64,000 bases of DNA from Streptomyces sp. MMG1121 (GCF_001280015.1 NZ_LGDV01000051.1:1-64000); one strand, 5' to 3'. Positions 1 through 8,146 are shown, numbered from the stretch's first letter. The notes: a model not told the origin generated them from the sequence alone. Translations and numbers: made by a program.

Positions 1-61
1 GGACGGCCGGTCACGCCCGCTTCGTCCTCGAAGCAGATGAACGCACCGGTCACCGCCCGGA
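1..61 (-). CDS. IS630-family transposase, catalytic part (partial, runs off window)
   Basis: Reading the minus strand in the frame one base back from the upstream ORF gives TLRAVTGAFICFEDEAG, which runs off the window edge. FEDEAG is the first acidic block of the DDE catalytic domain of IS630-family transposases. It is the continuation of the N-terminal ORF at 50-550 after a -1 frameshift at the GTAAAACCC tract (about 62-70). Many IS630 elements make the full enzyme this way, so this is probably programmed frameshifting rather than decay. Most of the domain lies outside the window, so its integrity cannot be judged. Confidence 0.72.
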
Positions 62-550
62 GGGTTTTACCTCCTGCCAGGTCACCTCCCGCCATGAGGT
101 GATCGCGTCCTCGTCGCGCTCGGCAGCGGGCCGGGCGGGCATCTGCACGCTGTAGCCCATGCGGTGCAGCAGCCGGGTCACCCCGGAGACGCTGTAAGAG
201 ATGTGGAACTTCCTCCCGATCAGCGTGCGCACCCGGGATGCGGTCCACACCTGGTCGTCCGCCCAGCCGTGCGCGGCCGGCCCCTCATCCAGCCACGTCG
301 CGAGCTTGGCCTGCAGGTGAGGACCGAGCCGGGAGTCGTAGCCGCAGGGACCCTTGGAACGCAGTTCTTCGCGCCCGCCCGTCCTCCAAGCGCGGCGCCA
401 CTGATAGACCGACTTCTCACTCACCCGTAACTCCCGCGCGATGCACGGGACTTCCGTGTCCTCCTCGAAGAGGTCAACGGCCCGCATCCGTACCTCTTCC
501 CGACGCCTGCGCTGCTCGGCGGTCAGCCCGCCCCCATCCGGATACCGCAT
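50..550 (-). CDS. IS630-family transposase, N-terminal DNA-binding ORF
   Basis: A 166-residue protein with two helix-turn-helix regions. The first, around residues 20-60, includes IARELRVSEKSVYQWRRAW; the second is a winged-helix region around residues 95-135 (RKFHISYSVSGVTRLLHRMG). This is the paired HTH architecture at the start of IS630/Tc1-mariner-type bacterial transposases. It binds the terminal inverted repeats. The catalytic DDE domain follows in the -1 frame, so this is the first of two overlapping ORFs. ATG start at 550; no strong ribosome binding site was seen, as is common for transposases. Confidence 0.85.
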   Translation of the reverse strand: MRYPDGGGLTAEQRRRREEVRMRAVDLFEEDTEVPCIARELRVSEKSVYQWRRAWRTGGREELRSKGPCGYDSRLGPHLQAKLATWLDEGPAAHGWADDQVWTASRVRTLIGRKFHISYSVSGVTRLLHRMGYSVQMPARPAAERDEDAITSWREVTWQEVKPSGR

Positions 551-628
551 ACCCCCGGCCTACCAGCTCGGACGGACCACGGCACCGGCCCCGACACACA
601 TCCAGACCACGAGACGCCGAAGTCAGTA

Positions 629-662
629 ATGTCCCGCTGAGACACATCTCTCTCCGGGACAT
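629..662. repeat. Inverted repeat beside the IS630 element
   Basis: The arms ATGTCCCG (629-636) and CGGGACAT (655-662) match perfectly around an 18-base loop. The site lies 80 bases upstream of the IS630 transposase and follows a TA dinucleotide, the usual target of this family. It may mark or overlap the upstream end of the element. The other end lies outside the window, so this is unconfirmed; it could also be an independent hairpin. Confidence 0.4.
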
Positions 663-719
663 CAACCGGGAACGTCGGCCGGAACATGACCCGGCCCCGC
701 CCGGTGAGCGGCGGATTCA

Positions 720-800
720 ACAAATCGTCGCAACACGGTCCTGTCCTCCCGAAGCTGCCGCCAAGTGCAAAGTGCTCTCTGTAGCAAATCGGGGGTGGGC
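720..800 (+). mobile_element. Internally deleted IS30-like remnant
   Basis: At 727-740 the sequence ATCGTCGCAACAC matches the outer end of the complete IS30 element at 6634-8098 (its transposase-start side). It is followed almost at once, from about 741 to 785, by sequence close to the 3' end of that transposase gene. The shared core is CTCCCGAAGCT, then an AAGTG block, then CTCTC and TAG in equivalent places. One end is thus fused to the other with the whole body missing. The distal boundary near 800-845 is unclear. No protein is made. Confidence 0.5.
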
Positions 801-885
801 TCGTCTGGGTTTTCGATCTTCTGGGTTCCTTGAGGAAGCTGCTCGGCGAGGTTGGTCCGGTCATGACGACCGGAGGGAGCGCGGG

Positions 886-1590
886 GTGCGGCAGGACTGG
901 GAGCCGGAGGACCTGATCGAGATCTGGACGCTGCTGGAGGAGGACCAGGAGCGGCTGCGGAACAAGTCGGGGGCGAACCGGTTGGGGTTCGCGCTGTTGC
1001 TGAAGTTCTTCGAGGTGGAGGCCCGGTTCCCGGAGGATGCCGGGGAGATTCCGGTGCCTGCGGTGTCGTACGTGGCCCAACAGGTGAAGGTGCAGCTGAG
1101 GACTGGACCGGGTACGACTGGTTGGGACGGGCGATCAAACGGCACCGAGTGGAGATCCGGGGTGCTTTCGGGTTCCGCGAGTGCACAGAGGAGGACCAGG
1201 CCCAGCTTGCCGAGTGGCTGGCAGCGGAACTGTGCGGGGTGGAGCTGAACCGGGACCGGCTGGCGGAGGCGGTGGTCGTCCGGTGCCGCAACGACCGGCT
1301 GGAGCCGCCGACTCCGGGACGTATCGCCCGGCTCGTGGGCTCGGCGGTCAGCACCTTCGAGGAACGGTTCTGCGCGGCCACCGTGGGCCGGCTGTCGGCG
1401 GCGACCCGGTCCCGGCTGGACGATCTGATCGCCGAGGATGCCGGCGCGGACGAGGAGAGCGCGGGCGGCGGCGTCACCTTCTTCACCGAGCTGAAGGCGG
1501 ATCCGGGCGCGCTGGGTCTGGACAGCTTGCTGGCGGAGGTGAACAAGCTCCGTCGGGTGCGGGCCCTGGAGTTGCCGCCGGAACTGTTCG
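886..1590 (+). pseudogene. Tn3-family transposase, N-terminal DUF4158 part, frameshifted and truncated
   Basis: A GTG start at 886 has GGAGG ten bases upstream. The frame opens with RQDWEPEDLIEIWTLL and continues through NKSGANRLGFALLLKFFEVE, the start of Tn3-family transposases (DUF4158 region). Near 1090-1098 the reading frame changes. Homology resumes in another frame with DWTGYDWLGRAIKRHRVEIR and FGFRE, then runs to LPPELFG at about 1590, where Tn3 similarity stops. The catalytic DDE domain is absent. One frameshift plus loss of about two thirds of the normal ~1000-residue protein make it non-functional. Confidence 0.8.
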
Positions 1591-1862
1591 GGCTCGACGA
1601 CTTCGCCATGCGCCAGCTCTCCGCGGCCCAGGCCGACGACCTCTACGAACTCGTCAGCGAGCGGCAAGGCCGGTCCCTGATCATCACCAGCAACCGGGCG
1701 CCCAGCGACTGGTATCCCCTCTTTCCCAACCCCGTCGTCGCCGAATCACTCCTGGACCGACTCATCAACACCAGCCACCAGGTCATCATGAACGGCCCCA
1801 GCTACCGCCCGAACAAGCGGCCCAAGAACCCCACCAACAAGCCCGATAAACCAATCACCTAG
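1591..1862 (+). pseudogene. IS21 IstB ATPase, C-terminal fragment fused to the Tn3 relic
   Basis: Directly after the Tn3 similarity, and in the same frame, the sequence becomes LDDFAMRQLSAAQADDLYEL, then IITSNR, DWYPLFPNP and LLDRLINTSHQV. These are the Walker B/sensor 1 region and C-terminus of IstB, the AAA+ helper ATPase of IS21-family elements. The Walker A half of IstB is missing, so it cannot act as an ATPase. The join at about 1590 keeps an open frame from at least 1122 to 1862, a chimeric ORF of 246 codons. The last bases overlap the end of the convergent nucleotidyltransferase gene. Confidence 0.8.
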
Positions 1863-2335
1863 CAAGCGGCGAGAAGGCCAGCGAGGATGCCTGCTGGGTC
1901 GTGCAGCAACCGAGCACCGTCAGTAACGACGCGATGTGTTCCAGGATCGACGGGATCGGTCTTTGCCCAGGTCGGAGAGCCGATGTCCATCTCAACTTCC
2001 AGGCCAGAGGCCGTGGAATAGCGTCGCTCCGTGATCGCTCCCCACGACTGAGCGCGGATCAGTTCGCCCAGCCCGAGCTCCATGGCCCAGGCATCGTCGA
2101 GGAGATATCGGGGCTCGTCCGTGGTGAGCAGGACGATGTCGATGTCGGAGTCCGGTCGCGCAGCGTTGCGAGCACATGATCCGACCAGAAGCAGACCGAC
2201 GATGTCTTCGCGTCCCCGCGCCCAGCGGGTGATGCGACCGATGATCTCGTCGATCTCGGCGATCCGCTCCGGCGACAGCGCGGCTCCGAAGCTCGCTGCC
2301 TGATTGTCACGAACCACCTCATGCCCCCTCGCCAT
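1859..2335 (-). CDS. Nucleotidyltransferase-domain protein
   Basis: About 158 residues from the chosen ATG at 2335; an alternative ATG at 2371 adds 12. It carries the polymerase-beta-type nucleotidyltransferase signature LLVGSCARNAARPDSDIDIV, i.e. GS followed by DxD, which binds the metal-NTP. A third acidic residue probably lies in LEVEMDIG. Such small proteins transfer a nucleotide to a protein, RNA or aminoglycoside. No HEPN antitoxin/toxin partner is adjacent, so neither a MNT-HEPN pair nor a resistance enzyme can be claimed. It lies between the IstB fragment and the 17-bp repeats, as expected for a passenger gene picked up by a mobile element. Confidence 0.75.
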   Translation of the reverse strand: MARGHEVVRDNQAASFGAALSPERIAEIDEIIGRITRWARGREDIVGLLLVGSCARNAARPDSDIDIVLLTTDEPRYLLDDAWAMELGLGELIRAQSWGAITERRYSTASGLEVEMDIGSPTWAKTDPVDPGTHRVVTDGARLLHDPAGILAGLLAAC

Positions 2336-2376
2336 AGTTCGTGCCTGACTCCCCACCATGCTACGGCGCATCAGGA

Positions 2377-2417
2377 CCTGGGGAATTACGTGAACTCAGT
2401 CCTGGGGAATTACGTGA
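2377..2417. repeat. Two 17-bp direct repeats, candidate IS21-type end
   Basis: CCTGGGGAATTACGTGA occurs at 2377-2393 and again at 2401-2417, identical, with a 24-base period. IS21-family elements carry multiple short repeats at their ends, and an IstB fragment lies 500 bases away, so this may be that element's right end. The second copy also supplies a GGGGA box and GTG start for the truncated gene downstream. The assignment to IS21 is inference; the repeats themselves are plain. Confidence 0.6.
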
Positions 2418-2788
2418 GCGTCCACAGCCCCGTTCCCGACGGCCTGAAGTGCGACGTCAAGAGCCTGTGCACCCTCGCGGGAGTGCCGCGGGCGACGCTC
2501 TACCGCACCTACCCGCACCTGAAAGCCGAGTTCGACCGTCAGCGGACCGCCGCCCAGGAAGCCGGACAGCAGTCCGACCCACGACTGGCACAGATCGAAC
2601 GGCTCAAGGCCGAGGTCGCGACTCTGCGCGAACGCCTCAGCAGGAAGAACGCGGAGCTCACCGCTTTGAAAGAGTTCCAGGCCACGGCCCTGTCCCGCCT
2701 TGCAGCCCAGCACAACGAGATCACCAGACTGCGGATGGATTTGGAGTCCACCCCGCAGGCTGAGGTCAGGGTGTTCCCGGCCCGATGA
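2414..2788 (+). CDS. Truncated coiled-coil protein of the transposon-accessory (DUF6262-like) type
   Basis: From GTG 2414 the product would be 124 residues: a short HTH-like part (VKSLCTLAGVPRATLYRTYP) followed by a long charged coiled coil (about residues 45-115) rich in ERLKAEVATLRERLSRKNAEL. This resembles proteins encoded beside site-specific recombinases in actinobacterial transposons (DUF6262/TnpC-like), which normally have a longer N-terminus. Here the 5' part appears replaced by the repeat element, and no recombinase gene is present. It is probably a remnant, although it remains translatable from the start supplied by the repeat. Confidence 0.5.
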   Translation: MSVHSPVPDGLKCDVKSLCTLAGVPRATLYRTYPHLKAEFDRQRTAAQEAGQQSDPRLAQIERLKAEVATLRERLSRKNAELTALKEFQATALSRLAAQHNEITRLRMDLESTPQAEVRVFPAR

Positions 2789-2887
2789 CCCGTGGGGAGC
2801 GGGATGAACGTGTTACGTGACAGCCGCCCCGCGGCCAGCTGACCGCCGCTACGGTGACACCCGATAGCCAATGGGCGAGGAGAGAGC

Positions 2888-3523
2888 GTGGACGCAGGAG
2901 TCGCAACCGCAGTTGCCGGTGCCGTCATCAGCGCGGGAGCGGCTGGGATCGCGGTATGGCAGACCCGGATCGCGAAGCGGCAAGCGCAGCTCGCCGAGGA
3001 TTCCGCTGCCTCGGCGCAGCGCCAGGCAACTGCGGCCGAGGAACAGGTGGAGGTCATGCGGAGGCAGCTGGCTGGAGAGGAAGCCGATCGCATCGAGGCA
3101 CTCCGTCCGCACTTCACGGTCGAGCCGGGGCATGTGAGCTGGGAGGACGTGAACTTTCCTCGGGGCGAGCTGGTCATCAAACAGGACGATGGTGTCGCGC
3201 TGAGCAGCGTCGTGGTCACCCCGTCCGGCAGCTACGTTCTCGGGCTGCGAGGTGAGCGCACCTACGGCGAGTACGACGAGGGGTATGCCCGAGTGCCGAG
3301 CCTCGATCTCGGCAGCATGTCGGACGGCGCGGACGCCAAGCTCTACATCGACCTGGAGTACCGGCACGTCACACCCCTACGGGTCGAGCTGGAGCTGAAG
3401 TGCTCGGCGCGCGAAGGGGGGCACATATGGACGGAGCACCTGGTCACAACACTCGACCGTCGCCCCGAGCCGCCACGGACGCTCGGCCCGCGTGAACGTA
3501 GGCGGCTTGGACGCAGTGGCTGA
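2888..3523 (+). CDS. Unknown protein: N-terminal membrane helix, coiled coil, beta-rich domain
   Basis: A GTG start with GAGGAGAG just upstream. The 211-residue product begins with a hydrophobic helix (about residues 5-25, VATAVAGAVISAGAAGIAVW). A charged helix follows (about 26-75, RIAKRQAQLAEDSAASAQRQ), then a beta-rich cytoplasmic-type domain with no motif I recognise. This layout matches small membrane-tethered proteins often found in actinobacterial accessory islands. It is followed by another unknown gene (3602-4408) on the same strand, 80 bases away, and both converge on the nSTAND1 NTPase. A shared role is inference from position only. Confidence 0.7.
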   Translation: MDAGVATAVAGAVISAGAAGIAVWQTRIAKRQAQLAEDSAASAQRQATAAEEQVEVMRRQLAGEEADRIEALRPHFTVEPGHVSWEDVNFPRGELVIKQDDGVALSSVVVTPSGSYVLGLRGERTYGEYDEGYARVPSLDLGSMSDGADAKLYIDLEYRHVTPLRVELELKCSAREGGHIWTEHLVTTLDRRPEPPRTLGPRERRRLGRSG

Positions 3524-3601
3524 ACTGTGGGGATCGATCCCGGTGGCTGTGGTTCCCCCGACCGTGGCACAGAGTCCGGGGCCGGCGCAGGATGGTGGAC
3601 T

Positions 3602-4408
3602 GTGAGCGACGAGCCGATCTGGGACGAGTGGGCGCATCGCGTCTATCTGACCTGGCTGGCGAGAGAAATCCGATACGCGCAGGTGTCGCTGGCCGAGGTA
3701 TACGAGCAGGCGAGCCGGACGCCACCGCCTCAGGGGACCTGGATCTCGCTGGAGACCTTCCTCATGTTCACTGCCAAGGTCTCCAAGACGCTCTCGCCCC
3801 TTCTGACCGACAAACCGAGGACGAGCAAGGGGCAGACCCACGAGGGCTGGGAGTGGCGCCAAGTACGAGGCAGCTACTTACGTAACCTGCTCGGCGTCGA
3901 TGACACATCACCCGTCCTGGACCCGAAGGTTCGAGACGCCAGCGAGCATTTCGACGAGCGCCTGGACGAGTGGGTCGCCCATCAGCCTCGTCCCAGTGCC
4001 GACCCAATCGAGGCAGGCGACCTGCCGGACTTCCCCTCGGTGCCGATGCGACAGGTTGATCAGGAATTGTGGGTCGTCGAGATCGCGGGAGAGGAACTCG
4101 ACCTCAAGGCCATTGAGATCGAGCTACGGCGGATTCTGGCTCGAGTTACGGAGTTGGAGCCGCTGGCCACCGTGGAGGACCCCGGCCTGGCAACACTGCT
4201 GGCCAGACTCCCACCGTTCCCGCCGGAGCTTGGACTGGACGCGCCGACCCGTCGTCCAGACGAGGATGTGCGCACCAGGACCGACCGAGAGCCTGCCGCA
4301 GTACACCAGAGAGAGCCCAACGAAACGACGGTCCCAAGGGTCGCTGACGCTCTCGCTCCTGCTCAAGAGACGGACGAGCAAGGACCCGACGCACCCGAGG
4401 CAGACTGA
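3602..4408 (+). CDS. Unknown acidic protein, partner of the 2888-3523 gene
   Basis: GTG 3602 is chosen because AGGATGG lies about ten bases upstream; the open frame extends back to 3527. The 268-residue product starts SDEPIWDEWAHRVYLTWLAR. Its N-terminal part (about 1-100) looks helical and includes tryptophan-rich WEWRQVRGSYLRNLL. The C-terminus (about 215-268) is disordered and proline/acid-rich. No signal peptide, membrane segment or catalytic motif was recognised. Codon use is coding-like. It probably forms an operon with the preceding membrane-tethered protein and ends 178 bases before the end of the convergent NTPase gene. Confidence 0.65.
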   Translation: MSDEPIWDEWAHRVYLTWLAREIRYAQVSLAEVYEQASRTPPPQGTWISLETFLMFTAKVSKTLSPLLTDKPRTSKGQTHEGWEWRQVRGSYLRNLLGVDDTSPVLDPKVRDASEHFDERLDEWVAHQPRPSADPIEAGDLPDFPSVPMRQVDQELWVVEIAGEELDLKAIEIELRRILARVTELEPLATVEDPGLATLLARLPPFPPELGLDAPTRRPDEDVRTRTDREPAAVHQREPNETTVPRVADALAPAQETDEQGPDAPEAD

Positions 4409-4585
4409 GACACGGCCCCAACAGGGAAGCCGACTTCAGCAGGCGGGTCATCCGATCAAGGGCCTGACACCCTCTCACGGATACGTCTCATGCCGAGCTA
4501 TCTCGCGTAGCCGATACGGATCTCGGTTGGGTGGAGCGGGAAGGCGCCGAGGGGATCCGTAGCGCGGGTACCAGCCCGGACACGT

Positions 4586-6427
4586 TCAGGGCGCATCAGG
4601 TGACCCCACCGATGTTGGAGGCTGGCCAGCGTCAGGCTCGGCAGGTGAAGCGGGAGCCGAGAGAGCTGATGGATCGCCGTTGGCGGAGGGGGTGTGTGGA
4701 GGGAGCCCTGCGCGGGCTCTGGTGACATCGGCTTCCGCACGCATCAGCTCGGCCCTTGCTCGGATGAGATCTGCCTCGGCCTGCCCCCGGGCCTGCACGT
4801 ACTTGGCGTAAGCGGTCAGAACGACACCGATCAAAGTTCCGGTGGCGGTGCCCAGGGCGACGATCGACGTGACCACCGCGGGTGTGTCGGAGGGCCCCAG
4901 CTGTCCGTGCAGCCGGAAGCTACTGAGCACTTCATGCACACTGATCGACGCGGCAGTCAGTAAGACGGCGACCCACAGACCGACAACTGTCAGAACCTGC
5001 CAGTGCGGCCGGCTTCCCGAGTCTTTGACCTGCCTCATTGACACAGCCGCCTTTGCTATTACTCCGGATGCAGTCTGTACGGCCCTGCCGATGCTCCCGG
5101 TGGCGCGCCGGCGGCTGAGCAGGATGTAGCCGCGCTCGTCGGCTGAGATGTCCTCGGGATGTTCAGCAAGTCTGTGCAGGGCCTCCGCCAGGTCGGATCC
5201 TCTGAGCAAGCGACCGGGATCCTGGAATTGTGTTTGCCAGCGGCGCAGGTCGGCGCGTAGTTGCTCCTGCCAGACGCGGAAGTCCCGGTAGTCGACAAGC
5301 CATTGCCTCAGGCGTGGCCACAGTTGGATCAGAGCCTCGTGCGGCAGACCGACTGTCTCCTCGCCGTCTGCACCGCCTGGGGTGTGAGAGAGAACCACGA
5401 GCCTGCGGGCAGCCAGCTCCTGTGCCAGATCGAGGAGTTCTGGGGCGAGTTCGGCGGCGCGAGCGGGCCTTCGGGAATAGGTGTCACCGTCGCCGGGCCG
5501 GGCCAGCTGTACGAACAGCCGAGGGGCGCAGTCCCGTTGGGCCTGTGACAGCAAGGGCAAGGAGCGTTCCACATACTCGACGATCTGGCCCGCGGCACCG
5601 CCCATGGCGGCGTAGGTGGCGTGGGTGAGCGTCGAGTGGGTGCGGTGCATCCACAGCTCCCGCAGGATGATCTGGACCAGGGCCATCCGCCCGGGCTCGT
5701 CGCGCACATCCGCGAGGATCCGATCCGGCAGTCCCGGCTCGAACGACAGTCCTGACATCGCGTCGACGGGTCCGGTCACCGCCCGCGCCAGGTCAGCGCG
5801 GGCCAGCGGAGCGAGGAAGTACACACCCTCGCTGATGAGACCTACGGTGCGGGCGCTGACGAGCGCATTGAGGGAGCTGGGCCGTGCGGTGGCGACAATC
5901 CGCAATGCGGCTGTTCCGTCTTCGCCAGCTAGGGCGGCGAGCAACCCGAGCAGGTCACGCGCGGCCTCCGGTTCGGAGCTCGCGTACTCCTCCAGTTGGT
6001 CGACGAAGAGGACGTGTCCGGCGCTCCCGCCAAAGACGAGGACCCTGGCCCGCAGTTCGTCTGCCACAGAGTCGATACGGTCGATCTTCAGGAGCTCAAG
6101 CAGCTCCAGGGTCCCAGTGAGGCGGTCGGAGTCACCGAGTCCCAGCTCCAGGACCTCCGTCAGCGCCCGGGCGAGCACGGCGGCCGCTGACAACCCGGAC
6201 GTGGGCCGCAGCTCGGAAATACTCATGCCCTCAGCCCGCAGCCGGGGCAGCACCCCTGCCCTTATGAGGGACGACTTTCCGCAGCCCGAAGAGCCCGCCA
6301 CTACCGTTACCGGCCTTGTGCTCACGGCCTCGTGCATGCGCGCGATGTCGCCGTCGCGGCCGTAGAAGAACTCTGCGTCATCCTCCGTGAACGCTGAGAG
6401 CCCCATGAAGGGGCAGCGAACGTTCAT
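4586..6427 (-). CDS. nSTAND1-type NTPase with C-terminal membrane anchor
   Basis: A 613-residue protein. It opens with CPFMGLSAFTEDDAEFFYGR, the hallmark entry to the nSTAND1 P-loop domain. Walker A is GSSGCGKSS (45-53), Walker B VLFVDQLEE (139-147), followed by an arginine-rich sensor (ATARPS) and a helical STAND region to about 430 (GLPHEALIQLWPRLRQWL). Relatives usually continue into WD40 or other sensor repeats. Here the repeats are absent and the protein ends in two hydrophobic helices (about 476-497 and 520-540), a charged coiled coil and a proline-rich tail. STAND NTPases are signal-activated switches common in bacterial conflict systems; membrane-linked output is inference. AAGGACAAGG precedes ATG 6427. 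Mobile DNA flanks the locus on both sides. Confidence 0.85.
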   Translation of the reverse strand: MNVRCPFMGLSAFTEDDAEFFYGRDGDIARMHEAVSTRPVTVVAGSSGCGKSSLIRAGVLPRLRAEGMSISELRPTSGLSAAAVLARALTEVLELGLGDSDRLTGTLELLELLKIDRIDSVADELRARVLVFGGSAGHVLFVDQLEEYASSEPEAARDLLGLLAALAGEDGTAALRIVATARPSSLNALVSARTVGLISEGVYFLAPLARADLARAVTGPVDAMSGLSFEPGLPDRILADVRDEPGRMALVQIILRELWMHRTHSTLTHATYAAMGGAAGQIVEYVERSLPLLSQAQRDCAPRLFVQLARPGDGDTYSRRPARAAELAPELLDLAQELAARRLVVLSHTPGGADGEETVGLPHEALIQLWPRLRQWLVDYRDFRVWQEQLRADLRRWQTQFQDPGRLLRGSDLAEALHRLAEHPEDISADERGYILLSRRRATGSIGRAVQTASGVIAKAAVSMRQVKDSGSRPHWQVLTVVGLWVAVLLTAASISVHEVLSSFRLHGQLGPSDTPAVVTSIVALGTATGTLIGVVLTAYAKYVQARGQAEADLIRARAELMRAEADVTRARAGLPPHTPSANGDPSALSAPASPAEPDAGQPPTSVGSPDAP

Positions 6428-6633
6428 ACCTTGTCCTTGGCATGCGAACCGGAGAAGGTCAGGTGAGACGGAGGCAAGGTCTCGCGAGACGGGACAGCCA
6501 GGTCGGTGGGAGCGGTCACGTACAGCAGTGTGCCGTCAACTAACCATCGTTTTCTGAGGATCGGCCGAGGATCTCCGAAACGAGCTCCAGGACCCTCAAC
6601 AACTCCCTCAAAAACCCGGACCCTTCAAGAACC

Positions 6634-8098
6634 TCGCAACACCCTTTGGTGAGGAAAATCGGGGGCTCCCGCACCCTGCCCAGTGACCGAATGTCACGTT
6701 GATCACGGAGAGCTACTTGTCACTTCGCGGGAGCTTCGGGAGAACAGGGCCAACACGGGGAGTGTTGGGGTCGTTCTTCAGCAGCTCGGAGAAGCGCTCG
6801 GCTGGGCTGTCCCAGCCGAGCGTCTTCCTCGGTCTGGCGTTCAGCTCGGCCGCTACGGCGTCCAGGTCCTCCCTGGAGTACTTCGACAGGTTCGCGCCCT
6901 TGGGGAAGTACTGTCTCAGCAGGCCGTTGGTGTTCTCGTTCGATCCTCGCTGCCAGGGGCTGTGGGGGTCGCAGAAGTACACCGGCACCCCGGATATCTT
7001 CGCGAAGGCGTGGTGGTGCGCCATCTCCGTGCCCTGGTCCCAGGTCAGCGACCGCTTCAGGGTGGTTGGCAGGCCCCTGACGGCATCCAGGAGGGCGGTT
7101 TGCATGGCTCCGGGGCTGTGGCCGTGTGGCAGGTGTACGAGCAGCGTGTAGCGGGTGCTGCGCTCCACGAGGGTGCCGATGGCGGATCCATTTTTCGTGC
7201 CGACGATCAGGTCGCCTTCCCAGTGGCCCGCGATCGCCCTGTCGTCCGCCTCGGTGGGACGCTGGCTGATCATGACCCTCGGGTGTATGAAGCGTGGGGT
7301 TCTCTGGTCGGGGCGCCGGCGTCGCTTCCGCAGGCTTCGGCCAGTTCGCAGGCGTCGGCCGATCTCGCGCCACAGACCGCCTCTGGGCTGGGCATACAAG
7401 GCCCGGTAGATCGTCTCGTGACTCACGTTCATCTCCGGGCGGTCGGGGAACTCCAGGCGCAGGATGTTCGCGATCTGCTCGGGACTCCACTTCTCATCCA
7501 GTCGCGTTTGGATGAAATCTTGCAGCTCAGGGCAGGTTTCGACTCGTCTGGTCTTGGGGCGCGGGCGCCGTGACTCTGCCCGTTTCTGAGCGGTGAACGG
7601 TCTGTAGTACGAGGGGTGCGTCGGCCTGACGTTGGGGTTGCAGTTACATCGGATCTCACGGCTGACGGTCGACGGGCTGCGGCCCAGTGCGGCCGCGATC
7701 GATCGGATGGACTTCTTTTCCCGCCGCAGGTCAGCAATGCGAATGCGCTCCTCCTCGGACAGGTAGCGGCTCGAAACGGGGAGCGCGGGGGCTTTCAACT
7801 CGCCCCTGCGCGGGTTGAGGGGGAACGTGCGTGGAGCACCGACAACTGGTTGCACCGCAGCGCGGATCGCCTTGCTGCCGCCCCTGGCCGTTACGCGCTC
7901 GGCGCAGCCGTTCAGCCACTCCTGGCCGGTCCTGCGGTTGATCCCGACGATGCGGCTGGCTTCCCTGATGCTCACACCTTCGTGTACCAGGTCGAGAAAC
8001 CGCTGCTTCACCTCGGGGGACACCCTCTTACCGTTCGGGCGTCCCCCGGCAGTGCTGATCTTGCTTTTCATCGCCCACCCGGACGTCAGGTGTTGCGA
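6634..8098. mobile_element. Complete IS30-family insertion sequence
   Basis: One intact transposase gene sits between inverted ends whose clear core is TCGCAACACC (6634-6643) and GGTGTTGCGA (8089-8098). The full inverted repeats may extend a few bases further; flanking target duplication could not be fixed by eye. The element ends about 50 bases from the 3' end of the chitinase gene. A shortened relic with the same end sequence lies at 720-800, so the family has been active or amplified here. Confidence 0.8.
6713..8071 (-). CDS. IS30-family transposase
   Basis: 452 residues with the family order intact. There is an N-terminal HTH (EASRIVGINRRTGQEWL), a second HTH typical of IS30 (YLSEEERIRIADLRREKKSI then AAALGRSPSTVSREI), and an RNase H-fold DDE core. 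The acidic residues are seen in GHWEGDLIVG, LTWDQGTEMA and NENTNGLLRQYFPKG (the final E). The length is normal and no internal stops occur, so the enzyme should be active. It catalyses excision and insertion of its own element. The start is ATG 8071, 18 bases inside the right inverted repeat. Confidence 0.93.
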   Translation of the reverse strand: MKSKISTAGGRPNGKRVSPEVKQRFLDLVHEGVSIREASRIVGINRRTGQEWLNGCAERVTARGGSKAIRAAVQPVVGAPRTFPLNPRRGELKAPALPVSSRYLSEEERIRIADLRREKKSIRSIAAALGRSPSTVSREIRCNCNPNVRPTHPSYYRPFTAQKRAESRRPRPKTRRVETCPELQDFIQTRLDEKWSPEQIANILRLEFPDRPEMNVSHETIYRALYAQPRGGLWREIGRRLRTGRSLRKRRRRPDQRTPRFIHPRVMISQRPTEADDRAIAGHWEGDLIVGTKNGSAIGTLVERSTRYTLLVHLPHGHSPGAMQTALLDAVRGLPTTLKRSLTWDQGTEMAHHHAFAKISGVPVYFCDPHSPWQRGSNENTNGLLRQYFPKGANLSKYSREDLDAVAAELNARPRKTLGWDSPAERFSELLKNDPNTPRVGPVLPKLPRSDK

Positions 8099-8146
8099 CG
8101 ATCATTAGAACCCAAGGAGCACGGGGCGGGCCGGTCGAGCGTGCGG

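Noticed and set aside
1859..2371. Nucleotidyltransferase considered as a MNT-HEPN toxin-antitoxin pair
   Set aside because: No HEPN-type partner gene (RX4-6H) is adjacent on either side.
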